Under the pieces are notes generated by a model. The model did not search any database and had not been told where the DNA came from. It worked only from the letters and a program-made list of their open reading frames with translations. Positions 10,900 through 64,000 of a stretch of DNA of 64,000 bases are shown in pieces (within the stretch, counting starts at the first letter, position 1; each line of letters starts with the position of its first letter). The DNA is from Malurus cyaneus samueli (Eukaryota; Chordata; Aves; Passeriformes; Maluridae): assembly GCA_009741485.1 (NCBI GenBank), contig CM019227.1, positions 16,725,015-16,789,014 of the forward strand. The letters run 5' to 3'. A program made the position numbers and the translations under genes.

Positions 10900-13300
10900 T
10901 TTGATGGTTAAAATCCCGTTCGTGTTTCTGAGGATTTGTTAGGAAAGGGAGTCAGACACAGGTTACAAAGTCACCCTCCTCTCCCTGTGCAGACACCCAG
11001 AATGACCTCGGGAGCCTATTCCACGGACAGGCTGCGGCAGGAGCTCGGCAATCGGAGCTGGCAGAGCTCGGGGCACCGTGGCTCACCCACCTTCCCCACG
11101 GAGGGGGCTGAGGGCTGAGGAAAGGCTGTGCCGGGCTGGGAGCAGCCCTCAGGAAGCCCCAGTGTGCCACACCTTAGCCAGGCTCCCCGCTCGATGACGG
11201 GCAAATTGCTTAACATCTCATTTCCCCATTTCTCTGAAACTCCTCATCTCCTGAGGCTGTTTGAGAGTAGATCATCGAGATCTAAGGGGCCGAGGTGCTG
11301 GAGAAAAGCTTTGGATGGAGTGCAGGTGAGAGAGGAAATGAACCACTCCGGCGAGAGCCGAATTTGGAACGTGCATGAGGAGCAGAGTCTGGCCTTGACG
11401 AGCACCACAGCCAAAAATAAAAGATGGAGCAGGTCTCTTTCGGTGAGCACTAACCACTTCCAGACCAAGGAGCTTTCAGCAGGGAACCGTGCCCACCGAA
11501 CAGAGCCAGCTTTGTAATCGCAGGCCCGAGGGAGCTCGCTGGAAAGCTCCATGTGCAATTTACTCGTGTTTGCAGATGATCTTTTGGGACTACGCCGAGC
11601 CGAGTGTTGTTTGGAGGTTCACATCTGAGAAACACCTGCACGGAGCCGGGTTTGTGGGGCACTCGACGTTATGGACTAGGTGGAACAAACCCAGAACGAG
11701 CCTTTACATCACTCTGACACCCTTCCACTGGCTGCATTTCCACATGGAACCAACTCCAGCCCTTCATCGAGATTCCCTGTGCTGCAGCCAAAACCAAAAT
11801 GACTTCCGAGCCGGTTGCAAACGCTGCCCTCCTCCTGCTGTGCTCACTGCTACCTCCCTCTGACCCCACCGCACTCCAGAGATCGACGCTGTACCAGAGC
11901 TCTTGTACCTGCTGAAAAGTGCCTGAATCCTCCTCCTACCTCACCTGGCTGTGCTCTGAGCATTTGCCATGAAATGTGCTCCTGGCAGGGATCGCAGGGG
12001 ATCTGGTACAGATCCTGCCCTCTGCCCAGGCTCGTTTCAGTTATTTGGGGGCTGGCTACAACTTGCTTCAATCACTATCCTGGCAGCATCCTGTTCTGCA
12101 TTTTAAACTCCCAACTGGGAAGAAGTGCAGGGAAGGACAGATTGCCCTGCACAGCAATCTCTGCAGTACTCTTGCAGCTCCAGGGTGGCTGCTCCATCTT
12201 CCCTGCACTGGAAGAACCATGGGCTGCAATTTGCTTTGGGAGAAGCACCAAACACACATGCAAATCACCCTGAAAGCCATGAACTGCCGTCACTTTCTGC
12301 TGTCCACTGCCACCAGCTTGAAGGGACAACATGTACTGCCACCTTTCAACAGTGACCGAGGTGGGAGTGTCCCAGCCTGTTCGGCAGGAGGGCTCCGCTT
12401 CCTCACCCCTTCGCTCTAACGCATCTGAATGGAAGATGGAGCAGAGAGCACTCACACAAGCGCTGGGGCAGATCTCTGGCCCGGTGGGACAGGGATGAGC
12501 CATGTGGGGAAGCCCAGCTGTGCGGGCAGCCAGAGGGAAAGCTCCCAGCCTGCGGCAGCAGCAGCGGTGGCGGGAGGCTGGAGCCAGCAGCAGAGCGGAA
12601 CGGGCGGGCAGCCCTGGGAGAGAGCAGAGAACCATCGCTGCAGCTCGACGGTCAAATTTAGGCACCTTCTTCCCCGCCAGACTTCAGTGAGGGTCTTACC
12701 CACCCTATCTGGTGTTAAAGCTCCTGCAACGAGCTCCAGTGCACCTTCATAAATTCCCATCTTTCTAGCATGCTGTTCCTTACTGACCATACCTCCCCAT
12801 CAAACATCAAACAGAAAAGCCATGCCCATCCAGGCTTCAGATATGCCGAATTTCCTATCAACACTCACAGAAGCCCTCCCAACGCAGCAGGGACATCACC
12901 CCCAGCCCCTCCTCAGGTTTGATTTCAGCTCTGCACTTCCCTTCTCCTAGTGTAACACCTGCTCCAGAGAGCTGCAGGTATTGGCTCTACATTGATCCTT
13001 TGGCTCTGTGATCTCGCCACACTTCAGATTGTACTTAAAAAATATTCCAGTATTTGCTTCCCATCCGTTGTTTTTTTCCACTCTTCCCCAGGAACGGGCA
13101 CCCCAAGCGAGCTGCAGCCTTGGGCCACACCAGCTCTGTGGTCCAAGCAGGACTCAGCTTATCCAAATCCGGAAGCAGTGCTGATGCCTTTAAAATGGAG
13201 GCTACTTAGAGGAATTAGTGAGATTGAGTGCAGTTATCTTAACCTCGGGCGTCAGGCTCCGCTGATCCTCGCGGGCACCAGCCAAGTGGAACCATCCTTC
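10900..13300. other. Intergenic region between CREBBP 3' end and TRAP1 promoter
   Basis: This is about 2.4 kb between the presumed CREBBP polyadenylation region and the TRAP1 CpG island. Open frames here lack recognisable domains and occur on both strands. I see no repeat, RNA gene or conserved coding exon. Confidence 0.5.
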
Positions 13301-13322
13301 AATCCAAGCAGTTTTACCAGCT

Positions 13323-13328
13323 TTTATT
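13323..13328 (-). terminator. CREBBP: Candidate distal CREBBP poly(A) signal AATAAA
   Basis: Perfect AATAAA on the minus strand about 2.19 kb after the stop codon. Beyond it the sequence becomes less AT-rich and G/T-containing. Other perfect copies lie at 14031-14036, 14224-14229, 14697-14702 and 15369-15374. Confidence 0.5.
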
Positions 13329-14696
13329 AGAAACACCAGCACATTTCAAGTTTCCTCTTTTTGATCACAAATATAGTATTTTTCCTCTTTTTAAGTACAC
13401 AGCATGAGACACAGCATCAGGGCTTTCCATCTTTTTCCGTTTGGTTTTTGTTTTTTACAGCAATTTCTTTTGGACAAGCTTTGGGCTTAGTGTTCACTGA
13501 CCTCACCCCAGCCCCAAATTTTGACATCTTGAATTGCTGAAGACATTTATGTGGGCAGATGAATCCGATGGTAGTGAAAAAGGTACAATAGTTAAAAGTT
13601 TGCAAGTAAAAGCTGAAGCAGAGACCCTCTCCAGTTAAAAAGGATGAAGTGGCGCGGCAGCGCATGATTTTCACAGTACGGGGACAAAAGTTGAGATAAA
13701 GATTTGCTCTTCTCCACCCCCTTTCTCCCCCACCAGTGTCCCAATAAAAACGTTAAGGATGTGAAAAACCACATGTGCCCGGTGCTGGCCCGGGATACCG
13801 TGCTGGGTTGACTGCACAGCCCATGCCAGGCACGTGGAACCGAGAAGCCTCGAGCTCTGAGGGAGGGTGGTTTAGGCTCGTAGTGGTTTGAGCTCACACC
13901 TACGCTGGGAAAGTTTCCCTACCCTTTTCAACTCCCAGAAATTCACTGAGGGGAGGAGCGGTGAGTATCCCAGGGAAATGAGGGCATGGGGACAGGATAT
14001 TAAAGGGAACATGTACATGATTTGTTATTTTTTATTCCACAGAAAACCCTCAAATCTAGACTCAGAGTTAACAGCAGAAAAATAGTGTTAAAGTCAATAG
14101 GTTCATATTTTACTGTAGACTAAATAAATTAGCCTAGAATTAACTCAATACTCTCTATTTTCCTTTCATTGGTGATCCTTCTCTAAATTAATGCAGTTTT
14201 TAAAAAGCAACGGCTATTAATAATTTATTCCAGTTAACCCTTATGGATGAACACCTGCGAAGAATCGATGTCTGGGAACCATTCCCCTGTCCTCTCCCTC
14301 CCCAAAAAGGAAACAATCACTCAGGGTGTTGTAAAACAGACATACTACCTACAATATCCATGGATCGTGCCTCTCCTACCGCTGCCTCTGGCTGCTCCGG
14401 GTCATGAGTGAATCGTCATAGCTATGTCTTACAAAGAACATGATCGAAAAAAATATATAAATAAATAAAAACCTTAAACATTCTTACATGGATTTTAAAG
14501 AACAGAATACATGTTAAAAACTTCAGTAATTTATATCAATTTTAAGCAATACTTTATATACAATGGAAAAAAGACATGCATAGTCCAAATACAATGTTGA
14601 AAACAGCATTTTCATAACAAAAAAATCCAAACACTAAGTGTTAATACCATGTACATGGATTCAAGAAGGACCACCCTTTTTGTCTGTTGCACACAG

Positions 14697-14702
14697 TTTA
14701 TT
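14697..14702 (-). terminator. CREBBP: Candidate proximal CREBBP poly(A) signal AATAAA
   Basis: Perfect AATAAA on the minus strand about 0.8 kb after the stop codon, followed by a GT-containing stretch (TGTGTGCAACAGAC in transcript sense). It is a possible alternative 3' end. Confidence 0.35.
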
Positions 14703-15516
14703 TAACAATATGATATTATAAGTAAGAAATGAGTTTTTTTTTCTTTTTACCATTCTATACAGTGATTGAATCTTCTTGGATTTTCTTATTTATAGTAATT
14801 ATAGCGCTTGCATGATTTACACTAGAATTGCTTTCCTCGTTTCAAGTTTCACACAGAAGAAAGAAAGAAAAGAATGTTTCTTCTCTATCCAGATCAGCAC
14901 GGCCTAAGAGTGATCATCCCTATTTTCATCTAAGACCAGTTTTATCAGAGAAACAAAGCAACAATTTCTACATCTGCAAGACAAGGATTTTGGCGTTGGC
15001 CAATGTGTGCAAGAGTCAATTCCTATCTTCCCAGGGGTAATACTTCAAACGCCTGCAGAGTTCACTATAGAAAACAAAAATCTTCCCGCCATGTGTCAAA
15101 GTTACCGGGATACACTATAATGTTGCATTATTTCAGGAAACAGTTTCTGAATATTATTTTTTTTCTTCTTTTAAACGCAAATGTTTAAAGTCTTGAAAAT
15201 ACAAATAAAAAATATGAATATAATGAACTTGTTTTCCCCGTTAAAAAAAAGGTATGAGTCAACAGCAACAAAAAAATAAAAACCAAAAAAACCCACAAAA
15301 GAGACCAGATATTTTAACCGCCTGGCTTTAACAAAAAAATATATTCTTTGTATTGTTTTTTTTTTCTTTTTATTTTTAAACAGCAATTAATTCTTCCATC
15401 TGTAGGAAGCAGCAGTTCCATCTAGGATTCAAAACAACCCAGATGTCTGAATTTTCAGTACAAAATATCCAAGAACACGAAAGGAAAGAAGAAACAAAAG
15501 TGATGCTCCCATAATG

Positions 15517-60706
<45,190 letters not shown>

Positions 60707-63700
60707 CTGAGAGAAAAACGGATAGTTCAGCATTGTGCCTGCAACTTGCAGTCCTGATCTTAATCTTGTACAATGATTTGAGTATCACAAAACTGTTCAT
60801 TGAGCTACAAGGGTTATTGCACCACTCCTTGTAGCGTTCTCAAACATTTCTAACTCTGAAACACCAACAATGTATTGAGAGGTTCCTCTGTCAACATACA
60901 CAAGCAAGAATTTAAATAATGAGCCATTCAAAATCTGCTGTTTATTAGAGAGACCGTAATTCCAACACCACACTCAAGAGATGGAATTCTTTAAGGTACC
61001 TTCCAACCCACACCATTCTATAATTCTATGAATTCAAACTTGTTTAGTATTATATTTTCATCATATAGGTTATTTTTCCACATTATAGATTTTATACACT
61101 TCAATCTTAGTTTCTTGTCCCTAACAAAAAGAGAGGTCCAATGGGAGAAGACAGTTAAAATTCTATCACTGTCTCCATGCATTAGAGCAAAAGACAGAGC
61201 TGATTTTCCAAGCCTTAGTCCTTTGTCTCTCCAAGTGATATTCCTTCCACAGAGAAAATTCCCAGGGCAAGCCGTATATAGTTTTTTCCTAGTAAGGGTG
61301 ACTTAAATTTGGGTTACGTTATGGCTTCTACAAGAGAACTAGAGTTACCCACAGGGTGACACTGGGTTGTATCAGCTTTAATATCCAGTATTTTTCTTCC
61401 AGCATCCCTTCTTTACGGACACACTTTTGCACCAAGGCCTGAGCTCTGTTGCAAACTCACAAAGCTCTTCAGTCTAAGGCACAGCTTGTAACAGTGCAGA
61501 AGAGAAACAGCCTCTTTAACATGTCAGTTCTTCAGCACTGATTAAGCAGCTTTTCTACCTTCCCAGACAAATGTAGAAATCTGACTTTCAAAATTAAACA
61601 TATCCACAGCCTGCAATGGCTCCCCTAGCAGGAACAGATACGGGACTGCAAAAGTGCTTAAAACCCTGTGATTGGCAGCCTGAATTAATCTCATGGACAA
61701 ACAAGCAACTGTCCCAAGTATTCCTTTGATTTTTCACTGGGAAAACAGGTTACCACAGAAGAGCTCACAAAATTTTAAGGAACCTAATGAAAATTAGCCA
61801 TGAAAAAACACTTAGAATATAGGAACATTAGGATTATAATGGGGACATAACAGAGGAAATAGTTCAGTGCTGTCTACAGAACTACTGACCAAACCTGCAC
61901 ACCACATTTAAAGAAAATCATGTTTAAGTGATAGAATACACCATATGTAGCCCACTCTACTTCTGACCTTTGAGAAGAATTCCCCAGGAAATTCCATAGC
62001 CTACAAAACCCTCATTTTCTTAGACCAACAAAAGGTTCCCTGTGCAAGTTCTTTCTCTTCTCCTCCAGCAGCAAGCTTTGTCACTGCACACCAGGTTTTG
62101 GAGCTTGCTTTTCTTCTGGAGAATGAAGCACACAAGATCAAGTAGAAAACACCATGTCTGGTGTTTGATGGAGGAAGTGGGGACTCTGCCACTTGATAAT
62201 GATTACAGTAAGTCTTAGACAAAGAGTGATTGCTGAATCTGTTTGTCTTGGGCTTTCAAGAGAAAGAACAATAAAAGGAATGAGGGCGTGAATGAAGGAA
62301 ACCCATGAACATCTGCTCCCAGTTCATGCAGCTGAAACTCAGTCTTCCATTTCTTCTGTGAACAAATCCACAGAGCAGAGAGGTTTTGCTGAAACAATTC
62401 TTGGGTCACAAATAGGAAACAATTAGTTCAGCTAATCTGCAGAAAAATACAGGGATCATGCCAAAGAAAATCTTGTTGGAAGCAATGCTTTCATCCCAGT
62501 CAAAGAATTGTTTCCCAAGCCAAGTCCTCCTTTTGTTACTACTCTACCAGTTAACAGACACAACTGCAGCTGTATCAGCACAGATGTCCTGACCCAAAAG
62601 GGTTTCTTAAAGACTGAGAAACAATAAAGCAGAATTGCAGAGTACCAGTGGTTTGAAGAACAAAGCAGTCTCAGTCCAGATCAGTGTGTCTGTAGGTAGG
62701 CATAAAACCTCAGAATATAAGGCTTCTGGTTGCTTCACCTGACTGACTTACAATGCTTGTGCTGAACCAGGAAGTTCAGACACTTCTGGGGCAACAAGTG
62801 AAATAAACTGTTCAATTGTCAGATAAATAAGGCAAAAAATATAGTTTTGCTTCTCTTGGCACTTGCTGAGCTCCACCATCTACAGAGCAAATGGATCAGG
62901 GGTTAGAAATCTGCTAAAACCTCTGACAGAGATGGGAGGGTCATTAATCAGTTTTCCAAAAGATGAGTACTATACACTTCCATAGGCAAGGCAGCTATTA
63001 ATAACCTTCAAAATCATGGAAGCTCATTCACAGAGAAAGATGAGTTCTGCCCTGTCCCTATCCTGAAGGGTAAAAGCTTCCTGCATGTCTGGGCAGCAGA
63101 GATGCTAAAGTATCTCCTCATCATGGACTTAGATGGACTCAAAGTTCCCTGGTGGTTTTACTTTCCTGAGGTGACCAGTAATTCTCTATGTTTTTATATA
63201 TTTACATTCACAAACACTCAACATTGTCAAGATGGAACACTATGTACCTTTTCTTATAAAAGTAGGCAGCAATCTCAGCAGCAGGGCAATCTTAGAGCAG
63301 GTAAACAATGCAGTACAGAATTCTGCCTCAGCTCCACTCTACAGAGCATTATGTCTTTAAAATACTCTTCTTCTTTTGTAATTTCTGTTTATTTCCCTGT
63401 TTTTTCCTTCTCCCTGATAAAAGAATGTGACTTTTCGCTGTATGAGGACAAATCCTGCGTTTAAAAAATGCCTTTTGGTTCTTCAAGAGAGGTTTGTAAT
63501 CAGCAGTGGATGTTAGTGAGGTTACCAAGAACCCACTGCCATAAATCCCACCCACGAGTACCTTAAGGTGAAAGACCCCCAAACCTCTTCAGTTCCCTTC
63601 CAACCACAGGCTTGAAGTGTGATCCTGATGGTTCCTTCCAGAGAAGGGACAGTGGCATAAGTGGATACACACACGAACTGTGAATCTCAAAGAACTTCTA

Positions 63701-64000
63701 ATTAGCAACACTTCCATCTGCATTAAGTGTTCACAGCGTGATCAATTCCAGTCATGTACCCCAAAACATGTCCAGTAAGATTCAAAGTCCTTCCTGCCCA
63801 CAGGAATCACAGGAATGTGCTAAGAAGTGTTGAACCAGCTCTGAACAGCCCAGGGAGCATCATTCTGTCCCAAAACGGAAGGAGACCCCAGTGCACTCAC
63901 TTGATGACCACAGCTTCACTGGGAAAGTGCCATAGAACCAGTTTACACTTCTTGCAATCCACATGGATGTGGATTCCACCTGATTCCAGCAGCTACACTG
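60707..64000. other. CREBBP intron 3 (partial)
   Basis: 3.3 kb to the right edge. Exon 3 (expected to encode the MGITGNTSPFGQPF region) was not found, so it lies beyond the window. Apart from the CR1 end near 60979 nothing is recognised. Confidence 0.6.
60979..61032 (+). mobile_element. CR1 LINE 3'-end fragment
   Basis: Short match to the CR1 terminus: GGTACCTTCCAACCCACACC then ATTCTATAATTCTATGAATT, the terminal ATTCTRTG repeat. Antisense to CREBBP. Confidence 0.85.

Larger units (their letters stand above)
10150..10900 (-). promoter_or_regulatory. TRAP1: CpG-island promoter of TRAP1
   Basis: About 750 bases are very GC-rich with frequent CpG and stand out sharply from AT-rich flanks. The island contains TRAP1 exon 1, GC boxes and two perfect CRE palindromes. 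No TATA box is evident, which suits a housekeeping gene with dispersed initiation. The transcription start is inferred to lie between about 10530 and 10680. Long open frames on both strands here follow from the GC content and are not taken as genes. Confidence 0.8.
13305..15516 (-). other. CREBBP: CREBBP 3' UTR (presumed extent)
   Basis: AT-rich sequence follows the CREBBP stop codon. The length to the distal AATAAA at 13323-13328 is about 2.2 kb, in the range I expect for a vertebrate CREBBP 3' UTR. It contains T/A-rich tracts and several further AATAAA hexamers on the minus strand, so shorter forms are possible. The extent is inferred from the signal and length, not from transcript data. 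Confidence 0.55.

Noticed and set aside
10066..10942. Plus-strand open frames of 180 and 275 codons in the CpG island
   Set aside because: GC-rich DNA lacks stop codons on both strands. The peptides are low-complexity Arg/Pro/Ala and the island is explained by the TRAP1 promoter.
63555..63610. Possible further CR1 piece (TTCCCTTCCAACCACAGG)
   Set aside because: The match is too short and lacks the terminal ATTCTRTG repeat.
60707..64000. CREBBP exon 3 in the right-hand region
   Set aside because: No frame resembling the region encoded just before SQMQT was found; only short unsupported frames exist.

Overview
The window is vertebrate nuclear DNA, almost certainly from a bird. Three things point there: CR1 LINE fragments with the avian 3' end (ATTCTGTGATTCTA-type), compact introns, and translated exons that match vertebrate CREBBP and TRAP1. 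There is no prokaryotic-style gene organisation. Both genes are read on the minus strand in the order CREBBP then TRAP1, the same tail-to-head order as on human 16p13.3.

Layout in window coordinates. 1-4733: TRAP1 intron 4, non-coding as far as I can see. 4734-5923: TRAP1 exons 4, 3 and 2. Intron 2 is mostly a CR1 element. 5924-10451: TRAP1 intron 1, with a (CA)n microsatellite, small repeats and a degenerate minisatellite-like tract. About 10150-10900: the TRAP1 CpG-island promoter with exon 1 and two perfect CRE sites. About 10900-13300: intergenic, nothing recognised. About 13300-15516: CREBBP 3' UTR. 15517-60706: CREBBP exons 31 to 4, 28 coding exons in all. Their summed length is 6405 nt, 2134 residues plus stop, and no frame break was seen. 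60707-64000: part of CREBBP intron 3. Exons 1-3 of CREBBP lie off the right edge, and exon 5 onward of TRAP1 lies off the left edge.

The CREBBP part encodes TAZ1, KIX, bromodomain, RING/PHD, acetyltransferase, ZZ, TAZ2 and NCBD domains with the expected key residues. The TRAP1 part encodes a mitochondrial presequence and the start of the HSP90-type ATPase domain. CREB recruits CBP, so two perfect CRE palindromes in the promoter next to CREBBP are suggestive, but a functional link is only inference.

I did not find a novel system. The points most worth checking are the paired CREs, an unresolved TRAP1 exon 1 start and phase, a 207-bp duplication joined by a single N, a pair of dispersed homologous segments on either side of CREBBP exon 6, a CR1 element abutting a TRAP1 splice acceptor, and a T19 tract at the CREBBP exon 8 acceptor. 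Exon numbers follow human CREBBP and TRAP1 and, like the human exon lengths quoted, are from memory.
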